In this document: piece by piece, positions 1 to 8,067 of the stretch
Layout of the letters: the number at the start of each line of letters is the position of its first letter
Position numbering within the stretch: the stretch's first letter is position 1
DNA from: an uncultured Collinsella sp.
GTDB taxonomy: Bacteria > Actinomycetota > Coriobacteriia > Coriobacteriales > Coriobacteriaceae
DNA: 64,000 bases
Direction of reading: 5' to 3'
NCBI GenBank assembly: GCA_900541875.1
Contig: UQLF01000010.1
Span: 24,053 to 88,052 of the forward strand
Position numbers and translations under genes: made by a program
Notes under the pieces: generated by a model
The model's database searches: none
What the model saw: only the letters and a program-made list of their open reading frames with translations
Told to the model about the DNA's origin: nothing

Positions 1-826
1 TCGTTGCGGTCGATAGGACGGCGGAGCAAACGGATATCAAGGTTCCGCCCGCAAGCAGCGCGAGAAGCAGGGCTGTGAAGACGTTTCCCGCGGTCGTGGT
101 GGTAAGCGCGCCGTCATGGAAGAAGGCGATCGGGTACCCGATTTGCCCGAAGCCGTTTAGGGCCAAGGCGTAAATGCCCCCGGGTGCGAGGCCGGCGAGG
201 AGCATCGCGGTCCCCGCGACGATTATCGAAAACACGATCTGGATAAGGCGCCGGAATTTGGGCACGGGTGCCTTTGCCGCCAGGGTCGCAGGCCTTGTGG
301 CGCCGAGCACGAGTATCGACGAGAGAAGGAAGGGGATGAAGGGAAGGAAAGACGGCGCCATGGCAATGGCGTAAGGCAGGAAGGAAAGGAACGACAGATC
401 GCTTGCGGAGGCCGGGATATCCGTGATGCCGGAGCTGCTCAGGGCACGGCAATATGCGAGCGCTGCGTCATTGGTCTCTCGGTCTCCCACGATGGACCCG
501 GATTGGAAGCCTTCGCCCATGAGCGCGTAGTAGCTCTCGGCAGAATCGAGAAAGGCGGCGTCGGTTTGAGCGGCGAGGGCGGCGTTCGCGTATCTTGCAA
601 GCTCCGCGTCGACTTGCTGCTCTGGCGATAGGTCTGTGCCGCTGGCCTGGGGCGCGCGCGTATTGAATGCGTCGACAAAGCTCTGCATGCCCTGCTTCAT
701 AAAGAAGGGCCCGTAGATGGGTGAATTGAACGCAATGGGGACGGAAAAGGCTGCAGCGAGAACGAGCGTACAAATCCATACGGCCTTGTCTCTTAGGATT
801 AGTTTGAGAAGAAGTCGACAGTACAT
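1..826 (-). CDS. Multi-pass membrane protein, probably ABC-2 type permease (3' truncated by window edge)
   Basis: I read this frame directly. The ATG is at 826 and the frame stays open for 275 codons to base 1, so the C-terminus lies outside the window. An AGGTG Shine-Dalgarno sits 6 nt upstream of the ATG. The product has one membrane segment near residues 15-33, a large hydrophilic loop (about 35-145) and then at least three hydrophobic segments (about 146-172, 190-218, 245-270). That layout, one helix, an external domain and a helical bundle, is common in ABC-2 permeases that export drugs, lipids or peptides. No ATPase is visible here; it would lie to the left. The family call is inferred from topology only. 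Confidence 0.6.
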   Translation of the reverse strand, partial: MYCRLLLKLILRDKAVWICTLVLAAAFSVPIAFNSPIYGPFFMKQGMQSFVDAFNTRAPQASGTDLSPEQQVDAELARYANAALAAQTDAAFLDSAESYYALMGEGFQSGSIVGDRETNDAALAYCRALSSSGITDIPASASDLSFLSFLPYAIAMAPSFLPFIPFLLSSILVLGATRPATLAAKAPVPKFRRLIQIVFSIIVAGTAMLLAGLAPGGIYALALNGFGQIGYPIAFFHDGALTTTTAGNVFTALLLALLAGGTLISVCSAVLSTAT

Positions 827-836
827 TTAGAAGCAC

Positions 837-1322
837 CTACGTTCCTCAAAGAATTGTTAGATTAAAAGTAACAGACCGGATGAAGATACGTGCGACGGGG
901 GCGAGGCGAATGGCTGAGCGGTATCGATATGCGGGTTCAACGGTATCACATTGGCCACATAGATTTTTAACTTGCATTTCTAACAGTTAAGGAGACGGGT
1001 GCTTTCCAGCACACTCCTTCGATGATGCCTTCCGCTAGTTGCTATGCCGGTTTCAGCCAACAAAGAATGTGCCCTGGTGCTCAGGTTCACCGTTAGCGTT
1101 GGCAACATATGAGATGATGCACACGCGCAACAAAAACGTGTACATCACCCTCCAAAATCGACATTTTTCGACATGTTTGGAGGCAGATGTACACGAATGC
1201 GAAATCCCCCGCCGCCCAAAAGTGCCCTCCACATGTCTGGACTCTCTATGGCTGCGCTGGATAGACATCGCCGGAACGGGTATAGTATCGAAAGTTTTGT
1301 CGTTAACCAGCGGGGGAGTCCT
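837..1322. other. 486-bp intergenic region between divergent genes
   Basis: No convincing coding frame is seen; the open frames here are shadows or run into pgsA. It must carry promoters for the left permease and for the rightward phosphatidyltransferase operon. TATAGT at 1280-1285 is a plausible -10 for the latter, without a clear -35. The large inverted repeat at 1137-1195 is listed separately. Confidence 0.5.
1137..1195. repeat. 59-bp imperfect inverted repeat
   Basis: The left arm (1137-1156) and right arm (1176-1195) are reverse complements at 18 of 20 positions, outer ends CGTGTACATC and GATGTACACG, inner parts CTCCAAA and TTTGGAG. The centre contains TCGACAT and CGACATG around a T run. 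It lies about 85 bp upstream of the putative -10 of the pgsA-like gene. It may be an operator for a dimeric regulator or a dispersed extragenic element. There is no T tract on either side to suggest a terminator. Confidence 0.7.
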
Positions 1323-2027
1323 GTGGGCATCAAAAAGAAGATCAAAAAGGAGCTTATCGGTACTTCCGATTACCCGTCGAATAAGATCTTTACGATCTCC
1401 AATTTCATCACCTTTACGCGCCTGATCCTCACCCTGGTATTTCTGTACCTGTTTGTGACGGACAACAACCGCGTCATCGCCATCGTTATCTACGCCGTTG
1501 CCGCCTCCACCGACTGGATGGACGGTCAGATCGCCCGCATGACTAAGACGGTCTCGTGGCTCGGCAAGGTCATGGATCCCATCTGCGACCGTGCGCTGCT
1601 GTTCACCGGCGTCTTGGGACTGGTAGTCCGCGGAGAGCTGCCCATCTGGGTCTGCGTGCTCATTATCGGCCGCGACATCTATCTGGGCATCGGCACACTT
1701 ATCGTTCGTCATTATCACCGTCGCCCCATCGATGTCGTCTTCCCCGGAAAGATTGCCACTGCGCTGCTCATGACCGGCTTCTCGCTTATGCTGCTCGGGT
1801 TCCCCGTTATTGACGGTCTGCATCTTTTACCTTCAACCCTTACGGCCTTCCCGGGCCTCAACGGAAGCTCGGTGCCCCTCGGCATCTTCTTTGTGTACGG
1901 CGGCGTGATCTTCTCCATGCTCACGGCTGTCATCTACTCCATTAAGGGCGGAGCGGCCATTAAACAGGCTCTCACGCATCCCGAGGACGAGGACATCGAC
2001 TTTCTGAACCCTGAAATCGAAGACTGA
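1323..2027 (+). CDS. CDP-alcohol phosphatidyltransferase (PgsA-like)
   Basis: A membrane enzyme that transfers a phosphatidyl group from a CDP-linked lipid to an alcohol acceptor, 234 aa. The family signature D-x2-DG-x2-AR-x8-G-x3-D-x3-D is complete at residues 64-89 (DWMDGQIAR ... GKVMDPICD). It is followed by several hydrophobic helices. GTG at 1323 is preferred over upstream starts because GGGGGAG lies just before it and it removes an arginine/proline-rich leader unlike the family. A second, more typical PgsA is encoded at 22304-22942, so this copy may use another acceptor (cardiolipin- or inositol-phosphate-type). It leads the FHA-MerR-apt operon. Confidence 0.85.
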   Translation: MGIKKKIKKELIGTSDYPSNKIFTISNFITFTRLILTLVFLYLFVTDNNRVIAIVIYAVAASTDWMDGQIARMTKTVSWLGKVMDPICDRALLFTGVLGLVVRGELPIWVCVLIIGRDIYLGIGTLIVRHYHRRPIDVVFPGKIATALLMTGFSLMLLGFPVIDGLHLLPSTLTAFPGLNGSSVPLGIFFVYGGVIFSMLTAVIYSIKGGAAIKQALTHPEDEDIDFLNPEIED

Positions 2028-2093
2028 TTCGTTGGGGTATGATTACGTACGGTTCATTATTTGCGGCACGTCCGCGATAAGTTAGGGGTTGTC

Positions 2094-2528
2094 ATGGACA
2101 ACATGGTTAACAATATGCCTCAGAATGATAAGACTGCTGACGCTACCTGCGTATTCCGCGTGCCTTCAAGCGACGTCACCGTTCCCGACCTCATGGCCAA
2201 CGTGCGCATCACCGCCCCCGTTCTGTCCATCGTCAAGGGTCCGCAGACTGGTGCCGCCTTTGAGCTCGAGGACGACGTGACCACCATCGGCCGCGATCCT
2301 GCAAACGGCATCTTCCTCAATGACATGACTGTTTCGCGCAGCCACGCGCGCATTATTCGCGAGGGCCTCGGCGCTCGCATCGAGGACTTGGGCTCGCTCA
2401 ATGGCACCTGGGTCGACGGTGCCATCGTCAATGCAGCCCCGCTGCACGACGGTTCTTCCGTCCAGATCGGTACGTTTACGCTCATCTACCACGAGAGCAC
2501 GCCGGAGCGCATCGAAACCGGTGAGTAG
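2094..2528 (+). CDS. FHA-domain protein, GarA/OdhI-like
   Basis: 144-aa cytoplasmic phosphothreonine-binding protein. The FHA domain spans about residues 54-132, with the expected GR (66-67), SRSH (81-84) and NGT (103-105) ligand-binding residues. The N-terminal tail contains ATCVFR (17-22). This aligns with the ETTSVFR phosphorylation site of mycobacterial GarA and corynebacterial OdhI, T18 matching the kinase target. In those proteins the phosphorylated tail folds onto the FHA domain and switches off inhibition of 2-oxoglutarate-metabolising enzymes. The target here is unknown. The ATG at 2094 has AGGGG upstream. The next gene, a MerR regulator, is also adjacent in mycobacteria. Confidence 0.88.
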   Translation: MDNMVNNMPQNDKTADATCVFRVPSSDVTVPDLMANVRITAPVLSIVKGPQTGAAFELEDDVTTIGRDPANGIFLNDMTVSRSHARIIREGLGARIEDLGSLNGTWVDGAIVNAAPLHDGSSVQIGTFTLIYHESTPERIETGE

Positions 2529-2531
2529 GGC

Positions 2532-3410
2532 ATGGCCGAACGCAACTATCTGAGTATCGGCCAAGTCGTCAACCTACTTCGAGGCGCATACCCCGATCTT
2601 TCGAACTCAAAAATTAGATTTCTAGAGGATGAGGGGCTCATTACCCCTCATCGTACGCCAAAGGGCTACCGTCAGTACTCCAAGGAGGACGTTGATCGCC
2701 TGGAGGTCATTCTGCACTTGCAGAAGACTCGCTATATGCCGCTCAACGTGATTAAGCAGCGCTTGGAAAACGCCACGGACCTGTCGACGCTCGCCTACGA
2801 GGTGGGCTTGCTGTCCGATGTTCCGCTCAAGACGGAGCCCAAGGAGACTAAGCAAAAGTTGCATCCCATCGAGACCATTCCCGATATGCTGGGCGTTGAG
2901 ATTTCGTTTATCCGCTCGCTCGCCGAGAACGACCTCATTCGCATCATCAAGAGTCCGCAGAATCGCGAGCTTGTCGATGGCCGCGATTTTCCGATCATCC
3001 GCTACTGCTCTGAGCTGTCACGCTTCCATATCGAGCCGCGCAACCTGCGTCAGTACGTGTCTTCCGCCAACCGCGAGTCCTCGATGTTTGAGCAGGTGCT
3101 CGTGAGCATGCTCGGAATGGATACCTCCGATGACGAGCGCGATGCCAAGCTCGAGCGTGCGTTTAAGAAGCTTCACGACCTGACGGAAGGTGTGCACACT
3201 GCGCTACTCAAGAACCGCGTTTTTGAGTCGCTCAACGCCGTGGTCGAGGACGCCGACATCGATGCACTCGATGAGGAAATCACTCGCTCCGAGTCCACCA
3301 AGGCCAAAAACGAAGAGATAGCCGCGCCGGCTTCGCACGAGGATTCTCTCGTCAAGCCGCTCAAGGTCGTCGCCTCTTCGCAATCCGGCACCGCCAACGC
3401 GGCCAAATAA
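2532..3410 (+). CDS. MerR-family transcriptional regulator, FtsR-like
   Basis: 292-aa DNA-binding protein. The N-terminal MerR winged helix covers residues 6-75, including KIRFLEDEGLITP and GYRQYS. A second helical region near 110-150 (PDMLGVEISFIRSLAENDLI) resembles another helix-turn-helix. The C-terminus is acidic and low complexity. It starts 3 nt after the FHA stop. The FHA-MerR order matches mycobacterial Rv1827-Rv1828 and corynebacterial FtsR, which activates ftsZ; that role is inferred from homology and order only. The ATG at 2532 has only a weak ribosome-binding site, which suggests translational coupling to the FHA gene. Confidence 0.85.
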   Translation: MAERNYLSIGQVVNLLRGAYPDLSNSKIRFLEDEGLITPHRTPKGYRQYSKEDVDRLEVILHLQKTRYMPLNVIKQRLENATDLSTLAYEVGLLSDVPLKTEPKETKQKLHPIETIPDMLGVEISFIRSLAENDLIRIIKSPQNRELVDGRDFPIIRYCSELSRFHIEPRNLRQYVSSANRESSMFEQVLVSMLGMDTSDDERDAKLERAFKKLHDLTEGVHTALLKNRVFESLNAVVEDADIDALDEEITRSESTKAKNEEIAAPASHEDSLVKPLKVVASSQSGTANAAK

Positions 3411-3450
3411 CCGCTGCTGAAATTTCGGCAACCCATTGAAAGGTCATGCA

Positions 3451-3981
3451 ATGTACGACTTCGAATCTCAAATCGTCGATATCCCCGACTATCCCGAGCC
3501 CGGAGTCATCTTTAAGGACATCACGCCACTCTTTGGCAATCCCGAGGCGCTCAAAGCCATGACCGATGCCCTCGCCGAGCACTTTGCCGACATGGGAATC
3601 ACCAAGGTCGTGGGTCCCGAGGCTCGCGGCTTTATGGTTGGCGTACCGGTGGCTGTAGCCCTTGGCGCCGGCTTTGTTCCCGCACGTAAACCGGGCAAGC
3701 TGCCGCGCGAGACCGTGAGCCAGAGCTACGAGCTCGAGTACGGCACCGATTCAATTGAGATCCATGCCGACGCTATCAGCTCTAAAGATACCGTGTTGAT
3801 TCTGGACGACTTGGTCGCGACGGGCGGAACCGTCGAGGCAACAGGTAAACTGGTGCGAGATATGGGCGCAAAGCTTGTCGGTTACGGTTGTATCCTAGAG
3901 CTTGCGTTTCTCAACCCGCGCGAGAAGCTCACGCCGCCTGATGACGATGTGGAGCTCTTTAGCCTGGTGACGGTGGACTAG
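3451..3981 (+). CDS. apt: Adenine phosphoribosyltransferase
   Basis: Salvages adenine with PRPP to AMP and pyrophosphate in the cytoplasm. 176 aa, the usual length. The PRPP-binding motif is at about 115-128 (VLILDDLVATGGT), and the conserved early motif PGVIFKDITPL is at 18-27. ATG at 3451 is chosen over an upstream TTG because GAAAGG is correctly spaced before it and the product then begins like other Apt proteins. It lies 40 bp after the MerR gene in the same direction, probably the same transcript. Confidence 0.95.
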   Translation: MYDFESQIVDIPDYPEPGVIFKDITPLFGNPEALKAMTDALAEHFADMGITKVVGPEARGFMVGVPVAVALGAGFVPARKPGKLPRETVSQSYELEYGTDSIEIHADAISSKDTVLILDDLVATGGTVEATGKLVRDMGAKLVGYGCILELAFLNPREKLTPPDDDVELFSLVTVD

Positions 3982-4013
3982 CCGTTACCCTTAGTTACTG
4001 GAAAGGAAGCTAC

Positions 4014-5141
4014 ATGCGCACAGCAAACACGCACAAAAACATGGCACGCTGCGCTGCTACGGCAACCCTCGCTTGTGTTTTGGGCTTGGGCCTCGCGGCT
4101 CCTGCCTACGCCGATACCGCATCCGACCTTGCCGCTGCTCGTACGAAGCTCGAGCAGATCGGTACCCAAACCCAGCAGATTTACGATGAGCTTGCCACGC
4201 AGACGCAGGCACTCGATCAGACTGCCGGCGAGATCACGCAAAAGCAGCAGGAGATCGCCGATGGCCAGGCCAAGCTTTCCACCTACGTGGCAGGCGAGTA
4301 CAAGACCGGTGGCCTGAGCCTACTTCAGGTTCTGACGGGCGTCGACGACCTGAGCGATATGCTCAACCGTCTGTTCTACTACGGCAAAGTTTCCGATAAG
4401 CAGGCTCAGACCATTCAAGAGGTCAAGGAGCTTAAGCAGCAGCTCACCGATAAGCAGTCCGAGCAGGAAAAGAACGTCGCCGCCACGCAAAAGAAGGTCG
4501 ACGAGCTTAACGCCCAGCAGGCTGAAGCCCAGAACGTCGTAAACTCCCTGGATTCGCAGCTGCAGGCCGAGCTTGCCGCAGAGGCCGAGGCCAACGCCGC
4601 GCTGCAGGCCGGCATCAACGCCAGTACCGCCGAGAAAGCCACGGTGAGCAACGAGACTGCCGGTACGACCGAGAACACCAACAACGGTGGCCAGACCAGC
4701 AATAACAACAACCAGGGCGGCAACACTCCGGCTCCTACGCCGGCACCTGCTCCGACGCCGCAGCCCTCCACGCCTGCCCCGGCTCCGACGCCTTCTGCTC
4801 CGAGCCAGTCAGTCGATGGCGGTTCTGTTGTCTCGCGTGCATACAGCAAGCTTGGTTGTGCTTATTCCTGGGGTGGAATTGGCCCGAACAGCTTCGACTG
4901 CTCTGGTTTTGTTAGCTATTGCCTCACTGGTCGCTATTGCCGCCTCGGCACCACGGGCACCTTTATGGGCTGGACGCGTGTGTCCGATCCGCAGCCCGGT
5001 GACGTTGTGGTCAATTCGTACCACACCGGCATTTACATCGGTGGTGGACAGATGATTCATGCTTCCGACTACAACACGGGTGTTATCATCAGCTCCGTTG
5101 CCGCCGGCATGAACAACAACTATATCTTCGTTCGCTACTAA
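4014..5141 (+). CDS. Secreted NlpC/P60 peptidoglycan hydrolase with coiled coil (PcsB/CwlO-like)
   Basis: 375-aa exported cell-wall endopeptidase. A signal peptide covers residues 1-33 (cleavage after AYA). A long Gln/Glu/Ala-rich coiled coil spans about 35-195, followed by an Asn/Gly then Pro/Thr/Ala-rich linker (about 205-262) and a C-terminal NlpC/P60 domain. The catalytic Cys is C296 in FDCSGF, with H337 (YHTG) and H349 (MIHAS) as the likely partners. Architecture matches division-associated hydrolases activated by FtsEX through the coiled coil; no ftsEX is in this window. GGAAAGGA precedes the ATG. A terminator follows at 5165-5204. Confidence 0.9.
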   Translation: MRTANTHKNMARCAATATLACVLGLGLAAPAYADTASDLAAARTKLEQIGTQTQQIYDELATQTQALDQTAGEITQKQQEIADGQAKLSTYVAGEYKTGGLSLLQVLTGVDDLSDMLNRLFYYGKVSDKQAQTIQEVKELKQQLTDKQSEQEKNVAATQKKVDELNAQQAEAQNVVNSLDSQLQAELAAEAEANAALQAGINASTAEKATVSNETAGTTENTNNGGQTSNNNNQGGNTPAPTPAPAPTPQPSTPAPAPTPSAPSQSVDGGSVVSRAYSKLGCAYSWGGIGPNSFDCSGFVSYCLTGRYCRLGTTGTFMGWTRVSDPQPGDVVVNSYHTGIYIGGGQMIHASDYNTGVIISSVAAGMNNNYIFVRY

Positions 5142-5164
5142 GTATTCAAATAAAGCAAACGGAT

Positions 5165-5204
5165 ATGGACCTCGTGGCTTTTGAGTCATGGGGTCCATTC
5201 TTTT
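5165..5204 (+). terminator. Intrinsic terminator after the NlpC/P60 gene
   Basis: ATGGACCTCGTG (5165-5176) pairs with CATGGGGTCCAT (5187-5198), with two G-U pairs, and is followed by TCTTTT. Confidence 0.75.
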
Positions 5205-5216
5205 GCCTTTCGTGCA

Positions 5217-5251
5217 GGCCGCTATCTAGTTTTGAATACTAGATAGCGGCC
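5217..5251. promoter_or_regulatory. Perfect 14-bp-arm palindromic operator upstream of degV
   Basis: GGCCGCTATCTAGT (5217-5230) and its exact reverse complement (5238-5251) flank a 7-nt centre. It sits just upstream of the degV promoter (TATAAT at 5272-5277). It has no T tract, so it reads as an operator rather than a terminator. The segment 5223-5246 is 21/24 identical to 6896-6919 in front of the DUF1836 regulator gene. Confidence 0.75.
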
Positions 5252-5271
5252 CAATCTGTCAGCAAGAAAGC

Positions 5272-5292
5272 TATAATTGTTTTGGAACAATT
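5272..5292 (+). promoter_or_regulatory. degV -10 element and small palindrome at the likely start site
   Basis: TATAAT (5272-5277) is a consensus -10; no good -35 is seen at 17 bp. Overlapping it is AATTGTT (5275-5281), TTGG, AACAATT (5286-5292), a 7-bp-arm palindrome at the expected transcription start. Confidence 0.55.
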
Positions 5293-5306
5293 AGAAAGGA
5301 CCCTCT

Positions 5307-6173
5307 ATGAGCTGGGCACTTATCTCAGATTCAAGCTGCAACCTCCGCGATTGGCAACCGACCGCGCCCCATACCACCTTTGCATTTGCGCCCCTCAAAA
5401 TTCGAGTGGGGGAGCGTGAATTCGTCGATGACCTTTCACTCGATGTTCATGAGCTCAACTGCGCTGTTCAGGCGGAGACGAACGCTTCTTCGAGCGCTTG
5501 TCCCAGCGTAGGGGAGTGGGCCGAGCTCTTCAAATTGGCAGACAAGACCATCTGCATGCCGATCTCCGAGGGCGTGTCGGGCAGCTACAACGCAGCAGCC
5601 ACGGCTCGCGATATGGTTCTTGCCGATGAGCCCGACCGACAGATTCATCTAGTCAATTCACGCGCAGCTGGCGGCAAAATGGACCTCATTTTCTTACTGT
5701 TCGACCGCTATCTTGCAAGCAATCCGAATATCTCATTCGAGGATGCTTGCGCATACTTCGATAGCCTTGAGCAGAACAGCAAAATCCTCTTCAGTTTGTG
5801 CAATTACGAAAACCTCGCCAAAGCCGGACGTATCCCTAAGGCAGCCGGCGTCATTGCCAACAAGCTCAATATCCGCATTTTGGGCACAGCGAGTGAGGCC
5901 GGTAAAATCGAACTCGTCGGGCACACGCGTGGCGAAAAGAAGATGCTCAACAAGATCATCGACACTATGGAAGCCGAGGGCTTTACGGGCGGTGAGGTCG
6001 TCATCGATCACGTTGAGAACGAAGCTGGAGCCCAGGCGCTTACTGACCGCATAGTCGAGCATTGGCCCGGCTCCAAGACCATCATTATGCCCTGCAACGG
6101 CCTGGATTCCTATTACGCCGAGATGCACGGCCTGATCATCGGCTACGGCATGGGCGTAGCTTCGGGCAAATAA
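5307..6173 (+). CDS. DegV family fatty-acid-binding protein
   Basis: 288 aa. DegV (FakB-type) proteins bind a fatty acid and present it to the kinase FakA for phosphorylation, feeding exogenous acyl chains into phospholipids. The N-terminus WALISDSSCNL is the family start, and PISEGVSGSYNAA (about 92-104) carries the conserved Ser/Gly lipid-head-group loop. GAAAGGA precedes the ATG. It is monocistronic, between the palindromic operator and a strong bidirectional terminator. FakA is not in the window, so fatty-acid use is inferred from the family. Confidence 0.88.
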   Translation: MSWALISDSSCNLRDWQPTAPHTTFAFAPLKIRVGEREFVDDLSLDVHELNCAVQAETNASSSACPSVGEWAELFKLADKTICMPISEGVSGSYNAAATARDMVLADEPDRQIHLVNSRAAGGKMDLIFLLFDRYLASNPNISFEDACAYFDSLEQNSKILFSLCNYENLAKAGRIPKAAGVIANKLNIRILGTASEAGKIELVGHTRGEKKMLNKIIDTMEAEGFTGGEVVIDHVENEAGAQALTDRIVEHWPGSKTIIMPCNGLDSYYAEMHGLIIGYGMGVASGK

Positions 6174-6186
6174 AGTCCAACCATGC

Positions 6187-6237
6187 AAAAAACGGGCGGG
6201 ACAAAGCGACAGATGGCTCTTTGTCCCGCCCGTTTTA
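6187..6237. terminator. Bidirectional intrinsic terminator between degV and the DUF1836 gene
   Basis: AAAACGGGCGGGACAAAG (6189-6206) pairs perfectly with 6219-6236. A and T tracts at the two ends allow termination of both convergent genes. Confidence 0.9.
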
Positions 6238-6245
6238 TACGTCGG

Positions 6246-6857
6246 CTAGCTATTAAACCCGTTGAACTTGAGATAGCTCATCAAGTAAGCCTTCGAAACA
6301 AAGGATGAAACCGCGCTGCGCACAAGCAGCGACTCACGCGTTACCTGATGCGCCGTATCGGGAACCGGCGTCTGCTCGACGGAAAACGCCGAACGAATCG
6401 ATGCCTCGAGCTGATCGACCACATAATCAAAGGCCGTCGGGGCATCGTAGCTCAAACGCTGAATGTTAAAGAGTGCCTGCACCGCAGCAATAGGTAGCAC
6501 CTGCTTAAAGATGCAGATAGCAATCAGGCGGGCAATCTGCTCGCGGCCATATTGCTTTTTGAACGGAGCAGGCACCAGGCCGACCTTCACGTAGTTATTG
6601 ATCATCGATGGCGTAATGACGGGCTGCTCAACGCAAATGGACAGCGGCTCCATCCACAGCGCAACATACTCAATGACCTGGTCGCGGTAGAGCGTCACAG
6701 TGGGCAACTGATTATAGCGCGGCAGACTCAACGTATTGAGTTTGCGAACGATATCGGACTCAATAAATGCATCGGGCAGCACAGTGGGCTGAATATCCTC
6801 AGGCTTAATGCTGACCGACGAATCAGACATCGGAATAACGTGTTTAACGTGGTTCAT
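6246..6857 (-). CDS. DUF1836 protein, putative MerR-like DNA-binding regulator
   Basis: 203 aa, predicted cytoplasmic. The segment around residues 75-105 (TPSMINNYVKVGLVPAP, then QYGREQIARLIAI) resembles the helix-turn-helix of MerR/DUF1836 proteins. ATG at 6857 is chosen because GGAGG lies just upstream; longer in-frame starts would read through the promoter. It converges on degV and shares with it a 24-bp operator-like sequence (5223-5246 and 6896-6919). I infer it autoregulates and controls degV. The function is otherwise unassigned. Confidence 0.75.
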   Translation of the reverse strand: MNHVKHVIPMSDSSVSIKPEDIQPTVLPDAFIESDIVRKLNTLSLPRYNQLPTVTLYRDQVIEYVALWMEPLSICVEQPVITPSMINNYVKVGLVPAPFKKQYGREQIARLIAICIFKQVLPIAAVQALFNIQRLSYDAPTAFDYVVDQLEASIRSAFSVEQTPVPDTAHQVTRESLLVRSAVSSFVSKAYLMSYLKFNGFNS

Positions 6858-6881
6858 AAAGGTCCTCCGTTCATTTTCTAT

Positions 6882-6919
6882 ATTGTATTCTAGATTATCT
6901 AGTTTTGCATACCACATAG
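6882..6919 (-). promoter_or_regulatory. Promoter/operator of the DUF1836 gene
   Basis: On the minus strand a TACAAT -10 (6882-6887) is preceded by CTAGATTATCTAG (6890-6902), a perfect palindrome with a 1-nt centre. This overlaps the 24-bp block 6896-6919 shared with the degV operator. A bound repressor would cover the -10/-35 spacer. Confidence 0.6.
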
Positions 6920-6929
6920 CCAGCAAGTA

Positions 6930-6971
6930 AAAGTGGTTGGATAGCACATTGATGCACCGTCCAACCACTTT
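6930..6971 (-). terminator. trxB: trxB terminator
   Basis: AAAGTGGTTGGA (6930-6941) pairs perfectly with TCCAACCACTTT (6960-6971). Reading leftward, the stem ends in TTTTAC, downstream of the trxB stop. Confidence 0.7.
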
Positions 6972-7011
6972 GTTTAAAGATAGCAACCTTACATAAGATA
7001 TATTATCGTAC

Positions 7012-7950
7012 TTATCCACGAAGAAACGCGTATGCGCTAGTTGCTGCTATGGCTCCGTCAGAAACGGCGGTCACAACCTGGCGTAAACGCTTGGAACGGA
7101 TGTCGCCAGCGGCAAATAGACCTGGCGTGCGGGTCGCCATGGATTCATCAGTCAGAATGCCGCCATCAGGCGCCAGATCGACTAAATGCTCAACAAGCTC
7201 GGTATGGGGCTGCGTTCCGGTAAAGACAAAGATGCCAAACGAGCCGGGCTCAAATGACTCGGTATGAGTCTCGCCGGATGCATTGTCCTTAAAGGAAATC
7301 GTCGTTGGCATGGCTTCGCCCAATAGCTCCACAATACTAGTTTGGTACCTAACTGAAATATTGTCTTTTGCAAGAACTTTTTGAACAACACCATCGGGGG
7401 CACGGAACTGATCGCGGCGCAAAACGATGGTCACGCTGCTGGCAATTTCTGACAAGAACAGAGCTTCCTCACAGGCAGCATTGCCGCCGCCGATGACAAA
7501 GACCTGCTTACCGCGAAAGAACATGCCGTCGCACGTCGCGCAATACGAAACGCCGCGACCGCGATACGTATCCTCGCCAACAAAACCAGCAGATCGCGGC
7601 GTGGCACCCATGCAAGCGATAACGCTCGAGGCCAACATATCGCCCAAATCGTGATGCACCGTAAACAGCGCTGTATCGGCATCGTAATCGATACCCGTAA
7701 CCATGCTCCATGTAACCTGTGCTCCCAGGCCCTCTGCATGCTGCTGAAAACGCTCGCCGAGTTCGGCGCCACTCAAGAGCGGAATGCCCGGATAGTTCTC
7801 GACCTCATTGGTTGTGGCGATCTGTCCTCCCGACATGCCCTGCTCAATCACAGTCGTCGTTAGGTTGGCGCGCGCCGCGTAAATGGCTGCAGCATAGCCC
7901 GCAGGGCCGCCACCGATAATCGCAACATCGATCGGCTGATGGGTAGTCAT
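7012..7950 (-). CDS. trxB: Thioredoxin reductase (FAD/NADPH)
   Basis: 312-aa flavoprotein that reduces thioredoxin with NADPH. The FAD-binding GGGPAG is at 13-18. The redox-active CATC is at 137-140 (SYCATCDG), followed by the NADPH-binding GGGNAA region, and near the end a GDIR FAD motif. Length is normal. ATG at 7950 is chosen for the AGGAGG upstream; the longer frame adds a non-homologous leader. It is divergent from the glycosyltransferase gene across about 117 bp and has its own terminator. Confidence 0.95.
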   Translation of the reverse strand: MTTHQPIDVAIIGGGPAGYAAAIYAARANLTTTVIEQGMSGGQIATTNEVENYPGIPLLSGAELGERFQQHAEGLGAQVTWSMVTGIDYDADTALFTVHHDLGDMLASSVIACMGATPRSAGFVGEDTYRGRGVSYCATCDGMFFRGKQVFVIGGGNAACEEALFLSEIASSVTIVLRRDQFRAPDGVVQKVLAKDNISVRYQTSIVELLGEAMPTTISFKDNASGETHTESFEPGSFGIFVFTGTQPHTELVEHLVDLAPDGGILTDESMATRTPGLFAAGDIRSKRLRQVVTAVSDGAIAATSAYAFLRG

Positions 7951-8067
7951 GAAGAGACCTCCTGTCGAAAGATTGGCGTTCTTTGCGCTCATACCCAAAT
8001 TTAGGCGAACGTGACACTCATGCACTACAATGATTCATTGCGAAACAAAGATGAAGGGGAGTTATCG

